53,394 nucleotides of DNA from Flavobacteriales bacterium UBA7612 (lineage in GTDB: Bacteria > Bacteroidota > Bacteroidia > Flavobacteriales > Weeksellaceae): contig DLJQ01000008.1 of the NCBI GenBank assembly GCA_002484335.1, forward strand, positions 1 to 53,394, written 5' to 3'. The stretch's first letter is position 1. Every line of letters starts with the position of its first letter. Under the pieces are notes generated by a model, which was not told where the DNA came from, did no database searches, and worked only from the letters and a program-made list of their open reading frames with translations. Of this stretch, positions 7,797-16,376 are shown piece after piece. The translations under genes were made by a program, and so were the position numbers.

Positions 7797-8930
7797 ATGA
7801 ATATAAAATCTACATTTATAATACTTCTGTTGATTCAGTGTAATCAGTTATTTAGTCAAAACATAGTGAAAGGCATAGTGAAAGATGAAAATTCAAAACC
7901 AATTGCCCAAGCAATAGTCTATGTTGATGGTTCTACAATAAAATCAAATACAAATAATCAAGGAGAGTTTACTTTAGATTTACCAAATGGACAGTATAAT
8001 TTAATTGTAAGAGCAGATTTATTTGAGAATTTTATTTTAGGAATTAATTCACTGGATAATAAATATTACACAATAAAATTAGAACCAGAAGTCATTAATT
8101 TACAAGAAACAACAGTTCAGGTAATATCTAAAGCTGATTGGTTATATTATTACAATACATTTCTTAAATTATTTTTAGGAAGTGATAAAGCATCTCAACA
8201 AACTAAAATTATAAACTCTAAAGATCTTCGATTTAGATATGATAAGCAATCTAAAGTACTTACTGCAACTTCAAAAAATCCTTTAATTATTAGTAATGAT
8301 TATTTGGGATATGATATTGAATATGATTTAATAGATTTTAATGTAAATTATCAAACGAATTATGCTTTGACACTTGGAACAGCTTTATTTACAGAAAAGA
8401 AAACAAAATCTTCTCCCAGTAAAAAATGGATAAAAAATAGGGAAAAAGCTTATTTAGGAAGTATAAATCATTTTATAAAATCTATTTATGATAATCAATT
8501 AGAAGAAAACGGATATGAAGTGAAACGATTAATACGTAAAGAAAATCCAGAATATGAAAAATTTAAAAATGAAATTGCTTTGAGTAAAAAAATAGATGGT
8601 AAAGTACCTCCTAAAATAATTTCTTATTTAATTAATCAAAAAGTACCATATGATAGCTTAAAAATAATAAATGGTAAAAATCAATTTTTAAATTTTAAAG
8701 GATTTTATGCTATAGAATATAAAAAAGAAAAACAAGATACTGAATATTTAAAACAGAATAATTTACTTTTTGCGGGTAATCAATTTTCTATTATTTCTTT
8801 GAATGATGGAAAATTATTAAAAATAGAAGAAAATGGATCTTATTATCATCCAATCAATTTAATAGTTGAAGGTTATTTTAGTTGGGAGAAAATAGCAAAT
8901 TTACTTCCTGTAAATTATAAGTTAGAATAA
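7797..8930 (+). CDS. Secreted protein with carboxypeptidase-regulatory-like domain
   Basis: It is 377 aa with a signal peptide ending near LFSQ (residue 20). Residues about 21-95 form a CarboxypepD_reg-like beta-sandwich (VKGIVKDENSKPIAQAIVYV, then TNNQGEFTLDLPNGQYNLIV), as found at the N-terminus of many TonB-dependent receptors and other secreted Bacteroidota proteins. The remaining 280 residues carry no motif I recognise and are rich in Lys, Asn and Tyr. No plug or barrel follows, so it is not a truncated SusC. It is probably periplasmic or on the cell surface, with unknown function. A perfect -7 box was not found before it. Confidence 0.8.
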   Translation: MNIKSTFIILLLIQCNQLFSQNIVKGIVKDENSKPIAQAIVYVDGSTIKSNTNNQGEFTLDLPNGQYNLIVRADLFENFILGINSLDNKYYTIKLEPEVINLQETTVQVISKADWLYYYNTFLKLFLGSDKASQQTKIINSKDLRFRYDKQSKVLTATSKNPLIISNDYLGYDIEYDLIDFNVNYQTNYALTLGTALFTEKKTKSSPSKKWIKNREKAYLGSINHFIKSIYDNQLEENGYEVKRLIRKENPEYEKFKNEIALSKKIDGKVPPKIISYLINQKVPYDSLKIINGKNQFLNFKGFYAIEYKKEKQDTEYLKQNNLLFAGNQFSIISLNDGKLLKIEENGSYYHPINLIVEGYFSWEKIANLLPVNYKLE

Positions 8931-8937
8931 TACATAA

Positions 8938-8967
8938 AAAAAGCTCAACAATTCTGTTGAGCTTTTT
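8938..8967. terminator. Bidirectional terminator between the secreted protein gene and lysS
   Basis: The perfect 13-bp stem AAAAAGCTCAACA / TGTTGAGCTTTTT has a 4-nt loop and lies between convergent genes. Its A/T ends provide a U tract in both directions. Confidence 0.9.
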
Positions 8968-8986
8968 AAGTATATATTAAGAATTT

Positions 8987-10690
8987 TTATTCTCCTAAAT
9001 AAGAAACTGTTTTAGAATCACCATCTACTGTAACTTTAGTTAAATTATATTTAGCTAAGTTTTTCATTGATTTATCCCATTTTTTACCACTCAATCCAGC
9101 TTGAGATTTTAATTCATTTAAATCAATATTTTCAGTTGATTTTAAAATGTCTATAATCTTTGTTTCTTCTTCTGTTAATTCATAAGCAGGAGCAGCTTTC
9201 TCTGGACGCATTTGAGGGAAGAATAAAACTTCTTGTATAGAAGGATTATTTGTTAAGAACATAATTAATCTGTCCATTCCAATTCCTAAACCTCCAGTTG
9301 GTGGCATACCAAATTCTAAAGCACGTAAGAAATCTTCATCAATAAATTCTCCAGCTTCATCATCTCCTTTTGCAGATAATTTTAATTGTTCTTCAAAACG
9401 CTCACGTTGATCAATTGGATCATTTAACTCAGAATAAGAATTGGCAATTTCTTTACCACAAACCATTAATTCGAAACGTTCAGTTAAATTAGGATTATCT
9501 CTGTGTTGTTTTGTTAATGGAGACATTTCTTTTGGATAATCAGTAATGAATGTTGGTTGAATGTAGTTACCTTCGCATTTTTCCCCAAAAATTTCATCAA
9601 TTAATTTTCCTTTCCCCATTGTTTCATCAACCTCAATTCCCATTCCTTTAGCAGCTTCAAATAATTCAGCTTCAGATTTACCTTCAATGTCAAATCCTGT
9701 AAAGTCAATAATTGCTTGGCGCATTGTAACACGCTTATATGGTGCTTTGAAATCTATTTCGTGTTCACCGAAAGTTGTTTTAGAAGTTCCATTTACAGCA
9801 ATTGCACAATGTTCCAATAATTGTTCTGTAAAGTCCATCATCCAGTTGTAGTCTTTATAAGCTACATAAATTTCCATTGCTGTAAATTCTGGATTGTGTG
9901 TACGATCCATTCCTTCATTACGGAAGTTTTTAGAAAACTCATAAACTCCTTCAAATCCTCCAACGATTAATCTTTTAAGATATAACTCGTTTGCAATACG
10001 CATATATAAAGGAATATCTAATGAGTTATGATGTGTAATGAATGGACGAGCAGCTGCACCACCTGGTATAGATTGTAAAACAGGAGTTTCAACTTCCATG
10101 TATCCACGGTCGTTAAAGAAATTACGCATTGCAGTAAATAAACGTGTACGTTTTAAGAAAATTTCTTTTACATGTGGATTTACAACCAAATCTACGTAGC
10201 GCATGCGGTAGCGTAATTCAGGATCTGTAAATGCATCAAATACATTTCCTTCATCATCCGTTTTTACGATTGGTAAAGGACGTAATGTTTTAGATAACAT
10301 TTTTAGATTAGTAACATGTACAGAAATTTCTCCAACTTTTGTTTTAAATTGGTAGCCTTCAATTCCTATAAAGTCACCAATATCCATTAATTTTTTGAAT
10401 ATTGTATTGTATTCAATTCCTTCTTCAGTAGAAGAAATATCATCTCTAGAAATGTAAATTTGGATACGACCTTCACTATCTTGTAACTCAGCAAAAGAAG
10501 CTTTCCCCATAACACGAACACTCATCAATCGTCCGGCAAGCTTAACAACCTTTCCATCTTCGTACTTATCCTTTATTTCTTTAGAATTAGAAGTTACTAC
10601 GAATTCTTCGGCAGGGTAAGGCTCAACACCTAGGTCTCTTAATTGTTGTAGTTTTTCTCTACGAATAATTTCTTGTTCAGACAATTGCAT
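8987..10690 (-). CDS. lysS: Lysyl-tRNA synthetase, class II
   Basis: It charges tRNA-Lys in the cytoplasm. The protein is 567 aa, against about 500 for the E. coli enzyme. The N-terminal OB-fold (VVKLAGRLMSVRVMGKASFAELQD) is followed by the class II core: the motif 2 region FRNEGMDRTHNPEFT and motif 3 GLGIGMDRLIMFLT. The extra length is a C-terminal extension of about 65 residues after the catalytic domain (from PAYELTEEE), predicted helical, which I believe is common in Flavobacteriia. A -7 box (TAATTTTG at 10719-10726) lies about 28 bp before the ATG. Confidence 0.97.
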   Translation of the reverse strand: MQLSEQEIIRREKLQQLRDLGVEPYPAEEFVVTSNSKEIKDKYEDGKVVKLAGRLMSVRVMGKASFAELQDSEGRIQIYISRDDISSTEEGIEYNTIFKKLMDIGDFIGIEGYQFKTKVGEISVHVTNLKMLSKTLRPLPIVKTDDEGNVFDAFTDPELRYRMRYVDLVVNPHVKEIFLKRTRLFTAMRNFFNDRGYMEVETPVLQSIPGGAAARPFITHHNSLDIPLYMRIANELYLKRLIVGGFEGVYEFSKNFRNEGMDRTHNPEFTAMEIYVAYKDYNWMMDFTEQLLEHCAIAVNGTSKTTFGEHEIDFKAPYKRVTMRQAIIDFTGFDIEGKSEAELFEAAKGMGIEVDETMGKGKLIDEIFGEKCEGNYIQPTFITDYPKEMSPLTKQHRDNPNLTERFELMVCGKEIANSYSELNDPIDQRERFEEQLKLSAKGDDEAGEFIDEDFLRALEFGMPPTGGLGIGMDRLIMFLTNNPSIQEVLFFPQMRPEKAAPAYELTEEETKIIDILKSTENIDLNELKSQAGLSGKKWDKSMKNLAKYNLTKVTVDGDSKTVSYLGE

Positions 10691-10718
10691 TGTGAATATA
10701 ATTTATATAAAATGATTG

Positions 10719-10726
10719 CAAAATTA
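10719..10726 (-). promoter_or_regulatory. -7 box TAATTTTG of lysS
   Basis: It is an exact consensus match on the minus strand, 28 bp before the lysS ATG. No -33 TTTG is obvious. Confidence 0.55.
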
Positions 10727-10795
10727 TGAAAAATAATCTTGAATAGCTAAGTTTTATGATGAATAATTGATCGTTAGATTTTTATATTAAAAAAT

Positions 10796-11779
10796 TTAAT
10801 CTACTAATTCAAAACGACGTTCTAGAGTATAATCAGTATCTTGAAATTTAACTTTTTTTGTTTCAATACTATATGATATCCAGCCGTTATCTCTGATTCT
10901 AGAGGTTGTTTTTACATAATATTTTATATCATCTTTTAATCTATCTTCAGAAGGTTGCTCTGTACCTAATTTTGTAGCTAAGTCTTTAAGGTATGTGAAC
11001 CATGAATTTGCTAACCATTCTTTATCAGCTTCTTGTATACTTCCCATAATATAATTTGTATGAGAAGGACTAATTTCATTTAATTTTAATGCTGTTGTAG
11101 CAGGGGTAGGAGAACTGCTAAATAAATTATCCATATACGATTGATAAACAAAAGGTTTACCATCTAATGTAAATTTACTTTTTCCAAAAAAATGATGAAA
11201 TTGACGAATATCTTTATCAAAAAGTTTTATAATATTTTCTTTAGTTGAATATAACTGAACATTCTTTTTGATAAGAGCAATTGTTTCAGGTTTATCCAGA
11301 TATTTATTTTCTAAATTTTCTGATGATATAGCTAACTCTTTTATTGTTTGATCAATATTTGTATAATCTAAAAATCTTCCATCTTGATCAATTTTAAAAG
11401 ATATAGAAACATCATTAGCCAAAGAAAAAGGGTTTTTAATAAATGATTTAGAGTCTGATTTCACATCTCTATAAATCCATTTTATTATTGTTTCATTTTG
11501 GTAAATATTTTCTACTTCAACGAATATTGTGTAAGTATATTTTTCTTCATTACTTACAGTATCTCCTTCTATTTTAGTTTCTTTAGCTGATATATTGTAT
11601 TTCTTTTTATCATTTACGTTCCAGTATACTTTAGGAAATACAATACTATCTTTATTTTTGTTTACAAAAATAGAATCATTGATTTTTGTCTCACTTATAC
11701 TATCAATAATAGGCGTTTGAGCATATAATTTAATTGAAAAAAAAACAAAAATTAGGTAATATGTAAATTTAAATTTCAT
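10796..11779 (-). CDS. Secreted protein of unknown function, second of a related pair
   Basis: I do not recognise this 327-aa protein. It has a signal peptide (residues 1-21, ending KLYAQ) and is otherwise hydrophilic, with long charged beta- and helix-like stretches and no cysteines suggesting a lipobox. It has the same length and layout as the next gene upstream: a signal peptide, a segment where a quantity is compared with an expected form (DQDGRFLDYTN against NPSGEFLELLN), a Lys-rich middle helix, FFG/FFNGQ near the middle, then DEEW-like helices. The two are therefore likely distant tandem duplicates. It has its own -7 box at 11824-11831. Confidence 0.75.
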   Translation of the reverse strand: MKFKFTYYLIFVFFSIKLYAQTPIIDSISETKINDSIFVNKNKDSIVFPKVYWNVNDKKKYNISAKETKIEGDTVSNEEKYTYTIFVEVENIYQNETIIKWIYRDVKSDSKSFIKNPFSLANDVSISFKIDQDGRFLDYTNIDQTIKELAISSENLENKYLDKPETIALIKKNVQLYSTKENIIKLFDKDIRQFHHFFGKSKFTLDGKPFVYQSYMDNLFSSSPTPATTALKLNEISPSHTNYIMGSIQEADKEWLANSWFTYLKDLATKLGTEQPSEDRLKDDIKYYVKTTSRIRDNGWISYSIETKKVKFQDTDYTLERRFELVD

Positions 11780-11823
11780 CTATTATAAGTATCAAATTAA
11801 GTCAAAAATAAAGTAAATTATAC

Positions 11824-11831
11824 CAAATGTA
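11824..11831 (-). promoter_or_regulatory. -7 box TACATTTG
   Basis: It is an exact consensus match on the minus strand, 44 bp before the ATG at 11779. Confidence 0.6.
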
Positions 11832-11858
11832 GTCCTAATTTAAAGAAAAAGATAGATT

Positions 11859-12797
11859 TTAATCATTTAATAATTCTATTGTTAATTGATTTACTGTTTT
11901 TTTAGATCCTATATTAAGGCTAAATAAATAATTAGATTTTAATAAAATTGAATTAAAATCATAAGTATTTTCATATTTTACCTTTAGTTCAATAGTTTCA
12001 GAGTATTTTTTAATTTCACTCTTAACCTGATCTTGAGAAAGGTTCAGTTTAGCATCATGTAACATATAGTAAGCCATTTCTTCCCATAGTTTTTCAAAAT
12101 CTTCTTTACTTAAATTTTGATCAGAAATAACAGTATATGTTTCATTATTTGTATCAATATCCTTTAAATAAGTGTTTGTTGTAGAAGATATAGGGAAACC
12201 AAAAATATTATCTTGCACAGATTTTCCTTCATAGTTTTCTCCTAATCTAAAATATTGACCATTAAAGAAGTTAAAAACTTGAATTTCTTGTTCGAAAATA
12301 TAAGGAACATATGTTTTTGATTGTACCATTTCCTCTATATGTTTTATATTAGCTTTATAATCCTCAGATTTTTTTTTCTGCTTAGCTAATTTATCTGTAA
12401 TTTTTAATAACTGACTTTCTACATCAGAAGTGTTTAATAATTCTAAAAATTCTCCAGAAGGATTGGTCGTAAATAAATATTTTATACCTTCAGAATTATT
12501 GATAAAATCACGGTAAAATTCATCAGGATCATTTGAAATATTTTTACCATTAATAAATTCAAATTTATTCGCAAAATTATTTTTATCAATTAACTGAATT
12601 GATTTATAAGAGTTATTGACTACTTTATTTACTGTGTCATTTACTGATATAGAAAAATTTTGATCCGTAAAAGAGTAGTTATATATTTTATCTAATTTTA
12701 GATTAGGTTTTACCTGTACAGATTTTTCTTCAAAATTCACTTGTGCAAATGTAGAAGAAGAATATAATAGTAGTAGGGCAAATAGGTTTATTTTCAT
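11859..12797 (-). CDS. Secreted protein of unknown function, first of a related pair
   Basis: With ATG 12797 the protein is 312 aa and starts directly with a signal peptide (MKINLFALLLLYSSSTFAQ). The longer frame from 12836 would overlap the end of rmuC and contain the -7 box, so I reject it. It shares its general layout with the following gene, including the FFNG motif in the middle and a C-terminal strand-rich part, but identity looks low. No catalytic motif is visible. It is periplasmic or surface-exposed by inference. Confidence 0.75.
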   Translation of the reverse strand: MKINLFALLLLYSSSTFAQVNFEEKSVQVKPNLKLDKIYNYSFTDQNFSISVNDTVNKVVNNSYKSIQLIDKNNFANKFEFINGKNISNDPDEFYRDFINNSEGIKYLFTTNPSGEFLELLNTSDVESQLLKITDKLAKQKKKSEDYKANIKHIEEMVQSKTYVPYIFEQEIQVFNFFNGQYFRLGENYEGKSVQDNIFGFPISSTTNTYLKDIDTNNETYTVISDQNLSKEDFEKLWEEMAYYMLHDAKLNLSQDQVKSEIKKYSETIELKVKYENTYDFNSILLKSNYLFSLNIGSKKTVNQLTIELLND

Positions 12798-12814
12798 TTT
12801 TTCTAAATCTATTA

Positions 12815-12822
12815 CAAATATA
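12815..12822 (-). promoter_or_regulatory. -7 box TATATTTG that fixes the start at 12797
   Basis: It is an exact consensus match 17 bp upstream of ATG 12797, between it and the rmuC stop at 12829. It separates the secreted pair from rmuC transcription. Confidence 0.65.
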
Positions 12823-12828
12823 GAATGA

Positions 12829-14205
12829 TTATTCAATATTTGAATTATTTATTGTACGAATCATTGTGTCTATTGGTTTTGTTTCAGAAATTTCTTTTTC
12901 CATTAAACTTCCACCAATTTCTTTTAATTTTTTAACCTGAGGTATAAAGCGGTTTTCAAGAGATCCAATCGCTTTATTGTAACTTTGTGTTGCTTGATTA
13001 AGATTATGACCTACAGATGAAAAATGTTGAATTAAAACATTTACTCGGTTATATAATTCTATTCCTGCATCTCTCATTTGGTAAATATTTTCAGCAACAT
13101 TCAATTGTTGCCAACTAAAAGCAATTGTTCTTAGCATCGTAATTAAAGTTGTTGGAGTAGCAATAATTATTCTATTATTTAAAGCATCTTCAATCAAAGT
13201 TCTATCAAGCTCTAAAGCTGCTCCAAATGAACTTTCAATTTGTAGATACATTACAACATAGTCTGGTGCATCCTTGTATTGATTCCAATATGCTTTAGAA
13301 CTTAAATTTTTTAAGTGCTCTCTTACTGCTTTTGCATGCATTTTTAAATGATGTTTTCTAATATCTTCATCTTCGGTTTCAAAGGCAAGCATATATTGGT
13401 TTAATGGAACTTTGGAATCAACAATTACCTTTCTATTTCCAGGAAGATTTACAATTAAGTCCGGACGAAGTAAACCATTATCTGACTGTACAGAACTTTG
13501 TTCTTCAAAATCACAAAAAGATGACATTCCAGAAAATTCTACAACTCTTCGTAAACCAATCTCTCCATATTTACCTCTTGTATGAGAGGTTTTTAGAGCA
13601 GAAACTAAAGTGTTCGTTTCTTTTTGTAATTTTTCTGTTGTTCCTTTCATAGCATCTAAAAAAACTTTAATTTCTGAGTATGCACCTTCTCTTATTTTCT
13701 CTATTTCAGATATTTTTCCATCAAATTTATTTAAACTTTCATTCAAAGGTTTTATTAGAGAATCGATCGCTTGTTGGCGTTTATCTAAATCATTTTTAGA
13801 ATCAGAAAAATGTTTGTCTAATGTCGTTTTTGCTAAATCGAGAAATTGTTCATTATTACTTTTTAAAACTTGGGCTGATAATGCTTCGAATTGTTCTTTC
13901 AATCTTTCATTAGTTTCAAGCATAAATGATTTTTGCTCATCCATTGCTTTTATTGTTTCTTGATGACGAACACTTAATTCAGTATTTTTTTCACGTTCTT
14001 TTTGCCATTGGTCAAGATTGAAATTGGCATCATCTTTCACTTCCAAATATTCATTTTTTAGTATATCGTACTGTTTTTGTAATTCTTGATATTTTATTTC
14101 ATTACTAATAATCGTTGAATTAGCTTTTGATTTTGAATACAAAAAACTAATTATTGCTCCGATAATAAAAAACAATACGGCTGTAAGAATAATTGAAATA
14201 CTCAT
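12829..14205 (-). CDS. rmuC: DNA recombination protein RmuC
   Basis: RmuC proteins are nuclease-like factors that limit inversions and recombination at repeats. The 458 aa comprise an N-terminal membrane anchor (residues 3-25, ILTAVLFFIIGAIISFLYS), a coiled coil from about 30 to 190, and the RmuC domain with TRGKYGEIGLRRVVEFSGM, LRPDLIVNLPG and VDSKVPLNQY. The membrane anchor puts the catalytic part in the cytoplasm at the membrane. The upstream gap carries dispersed element copy B on the same strand. Confidence 0.93.
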   Translation of the reverse strand: MSISIILTAVLFFIIGAIISFLYSKSKANSTIISNEIKYQELQKQYDILKNEYLEVKDDANFNLDQWQKEREKNTELSVRHQETIKAMDEQKSFMLETNERLKEQFEALSAQVLKSNNEQFLDLAKTTLDKHFSDSKNDLDKRQQAIDSLIKPLNESLNKFDGKISEIEKIREGAYSEIKVFLDAMKGTTEKLQKETNTLVSALKTSHTRGKYGEIGLRRVVEFSGMSSFCDFEEQSSVQSDNGLLRPDLIVNLPGNRKVIVDSKVPLNQYMLAFETEDEDIRKHHLKMHAKAVREHLKNLSSKAYWNQYKDAPDYVVMYLQIESSFGAALELDRTLIEDALNNRIIIATPTTLITMLRTIAFSWQQLNVAENIYQMRDAGIELYNRVNVLIQHFSSVGHNLNQATQSYNKAIGSLENRFIPQVKKLKEIGGSLMEKEISETKPIDTMIRTINNSNIE

Positions 14206-14306
14206 GATTAAATAATTTTAAAACAAAGAAATGATTTTTTACGACAATAGATGTCGTTTGTTAGTTTTATTTAAAAAAATATAGGAATATTATTTGTTAT
14301 TTTTTT

Positions 14307-14394
14307 GGCCTTCCCTTTCAGGTCGTGCTTTTTGTTGCAATCTTTAGCTTCGTTTGTTACTTTGCAAAAGGATTTCCACTTCAATCACTAATGC
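14307..14394 (-). repeat. Dispersed hairpin element, copy B
   Basis: On the minus strand it reads arm GCATT, AGT, GATTGAAGTGGAA, ATCCTTTT, a core stem (TTTTGCAA with TTGCAACAAAA), AAAGATTGCAAC, AAAAGCACG, a short hairpin, arm AAGGC, C. Four of five terminal positions pair. It stands head to head with copy C, 26 bp away, in the 354-bp gap between rmuC and cvpA. That gap otherwise holds only a small ACGACA/TGTCGT inverted repeat (14241-14257) and the cvpA terminator. Confidence 0.65.
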
Positions 14395-14420
14395 TAAAAA
14401 TATAAATAAAAGATAAAATG

Positions 14421-14499
14421 CGATAAAGATTGGAAGCGATGTCCTTTTTTAGAGCAATTTAGCGATAAAAAAAGATAAAGTAGAAAGCCTGTAATCGCC
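14421..14499 (+). repeat. Dispersed hairpin element, copy C
   Basis: On the plus strand it reads arm GCGAT (14420-14424), AAA, GATTGGAAGCGATG, TCCTTTTTT, a short core stem, AAAAAAGATAAAG, AGAAAGCC, arm ATCGC, C. All five terminal positions pair, with a sequence different from the other copies. It is the shortest copy. Confidence 0.65.
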
Positions 14500-14512
14500 A
14501 AAATTAAGTTAT

Positions 14513-14547
14513 AAAAAAAGTGGAGCTTTTATAATTTACTCCACTTT
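14513..14547 (-). terminator. Terminator of the cysteine desulfurase-cvpA operon
   Basis: Read on the minus strand, AAAGTGGAG pairs with CTCCACTTT and is followed by seven T. It starts 13 bp after the cvpA stop. Confidence 0.85.
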
Positions 14548-14559
14548 AAGTTATTATTT

Positions 14560-15081
14560 TTAAATTGATTTTTCTGAATTTTCTTTACTTGAATTTTCTG
14601 TGGTTTCAAAAAGTAAATTTTTTATCATCCCAGAACTTTTAGTTAAAAATGGTAAAACTTTACTTTCTTGTTTTACGTTTCTAAAACCTATTTCTAAAAT
14701 TGGATCGATATAATACAATATACTAGAGCATATAAGTGTGTATAATATAAATCCCATAATAGCACCACCAACTCTATTTAAAAATCCTAATCCAATAGCA
14801 CTTATGAATTTTTGAGTAAGATTTGAAACAAATTTTATTGTAAAAAAAGCAATAGTAAAAGTTAATAATAATGCAATTATAGAGGTTAAACTCGTGCTAA
14901 CTAAATTATTTTTTTCTATAAATTCTTCAACAATAGAATAAAACTTGAAACTGATCCAAATTGCTATAAAAAATCCAACTAAGCCAATAATTTGAGATAT
15001 AAAACCTTTAAAAAATCCATTAATAACACCAAAAGCTAATGCAATTAAAATAATAACATCTAGCTGATTAAATTCTGTCAT
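14560..15081 (-). CDS. CvpA family membrane protein
   Basis: It belongs to the CvpA/colicin V production family of four-helix inner-membrane proteins, whose precise role is unsettled (envelope stress and biofilm phenotypes are known). It is 173 aa with hydrophobic segments at about 9-27, 33-50, 65-85 and 100-125. The family signature LDVIILIALAFGVINGFFKGF lies at the N-terminus, and GGAIMGFILY further on. The hydrophilic Ser/Glu/Lys tail is cytoplasmic by prediction. Its ATG overlaps the stop of the cysteine desulfurase by one base, so the two are coupled. Confidence 0.88.
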   Translation of the reverse strand: MTEFNQLDVIILIALAFGVINGFFKGFISQIIGLVGFFIAIWISFKFYSIVEEFIEKNNLVSTSLTSIIALLLTFTIAFFTIKFVSNLTQKFISAIGLGFLNRVGGAIMGFILYTLICSSILYYIDPILEIGFRNVKQESKVLPFLTKSSGMIKNLLFETTENSSKENSEKSI

Positions 15082-16241
15082 TAAGCTTTTTGTAATAAAT
15101 TTTTCTCAGTTATTTTTTTCAGTGTTCCAATTAGAATATCGATTTCCTCTTTTGTAGTTTCATGAGAAAAAGAAACACGTAATGGAGTTATTCGTTCAAT
15201 TTCTTCGGAACTGCATATAGTAGAGATAACTCCAGATGTTTTTGCAGCTCCTGAACTACAGGCACTTCCTTGAGAAACAGCAATTCCAGCTAATTCTAAT
15301 TCAAAACCAATCAGTGCGTCATGAAATGGTAAACGAATGCTTAGTAAAGCGTATAAACTTTTGTCTAAATCACCAGATAAACCATTGAATCCTACACCAG
15401 GAATAGCTTCTTGTAATTGATTTATTGTATATTGTTTAATTTGTTTGATGTGTTGTATATGTTGGTCTAATTCATCAATAGCTAAATCAAATGCTTTAGA
15501 TAATCCAACAATTCCATAAACATTTTCAGTTCCAGAGCGCATACCTCTTTCTTGTCCTCCTCCAGAAATTAAGGGTTTTATGTGAGAAGATTTTTTAGCA
15601 TAAAGAAATCCAGCACCTTTAGGACCATGTATTTTATGAGCAGAACATGAAGCGAAATCCATTCCTAAGTCTTGAAAATCTAAATCATAATGCCCTACTG
15701 TTTGTACAGTATCTGTATGAAAAAGAGTATTATTTTCTTGACATAATTTAGAAATACGTTTTACATCAGTAATATTTCCTATTTCATTATTTGCATGCAT
15801 TAATGAAACTAAGGTTTTTTGAGAATGATCTTTCAATAATTCTTCAAGTTGATTGTAATCAATTTCACCATTTTCAAAAATGTTTAATCGAATAACTTCA
15901 ACTTTTCCACGACTTTCAACATCTTTTATAGCTTCATAAACACATTTATGTTCTAAATTACTCGTGATTATACGACTTACATCTAAATCATTTACACAAG
16001 ATCGAATAATTGTATTGTTTGATTCTGTACCACACGACGTAAAGTAAATTTCTGCAGGGGAAACGTTTAATCTTTGAGATATATTCTTCCTCGCTAGCTC
16101 GATAAGTGCCTTAGCTTCACGTCCAAATACATGTGTAGATGAAGGATTTCCAAAAACATTTTTCATTACGTTTGCCATTTCGTCAACTACTTCAGGACGA
16201 ATTGCAGTTGTTGCTGCGTTATCTAAATATACTCTTTGCAT
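15081..16241 (-). CDS. Cysteine desulfurase (NifS/IscS type)
   Basis: This is a PLP enzyme that takes sulfur from cysteine as a persulfide for Fe-S cluster or thiolation pathways. From ATG 16241 it is 386 aa, starting MQRVYLDNAATT as the family does. The frame extends 75 bases further, but that stretch contains the promoter box, so I reject the longer start. The PLP lysine is in SAHKIHGPKGAG. The active-site Cys is in GSACSSGAAKTSG, on an open loop as in the NifS/IscS group. No iscU or other Fe-S gene is adjacent. It is cotranscribed with cvpA. Confidence 0.93.
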   Translation of the reverse strand: MQRVYLDNAATTAIRPEVVDEMANVMKNVFGNPSSTHVFGREAKALIELARKNISQRLNVSPAEIYFTSCGTESNNTIIRSCVNDLDVSRIITSNLEHKCVYEAIKDVESRGKVEVIRLNIFENGEIDYNQLEELLKDHSQKTLVSLMHANNEIGNITDVKRISKLCQENNTLFHTDTVQTVGHYDLDFQDLGMDFASCSAHKIHGPKGAGFLYAKKSSHIKPLISGGGQERGMRSGTENVYGIVGLSKAFDLAIDELDQHIQHIKQIKQYTINQLQEAIPGVGFNGLSGDLDKSLYALLSIRLPFHDALIGFELELAGIAVSQGSACSSGAAKTSGVISTICSSEEIERITPLRVSFSHETTKEEIDILIGTLKKITEKNLLQKA

Positions 16242-16289
16242 AACCGATTTTTTTTCTATTTTTTTCTTTTTAAGAAGAGTTTTGTCGAA

Positions 16290-16297
16290 CAAATTTA
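16290..16297 (-). promoter_or_regulatory. -7 box TAAATTTG of the cysteine desulfurase-cvpA operon
   Basis: It is an exact consensus match 48 bp before ATG 16241. A TTG about 16 bp upstream could serve as the -33 element. Confidence 0.65.
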
Positions 16298-16376
16298 AAA
16301 AAATTAATGCACACAAGCGAAAATAATTTCAAAAAGTTTACAAACCCTATAGTTTAAGTAGAGTTGTTTTTTTTGT

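Noticed and set aside
13404..13963. Plus-strand frames of 82 and 117 codons
   Set aside because: They lie opposite the rmuC coding sequence, have no promoter box and encode Ser/Phe/Leu-rich antisense peptides.
14241..14257. ACGACA/TGTCGT inverted repeat as an operator
   Set aside because: Only six base pairs, seen once, and not placed on a recognisable promoter.
16242..16316. 25-residue N-terminal extension of the cysteine desulfurase
   Set aside because: It contains the -7 box TAAATTTG and precedes the canonical MQRVYLDNAATT start.
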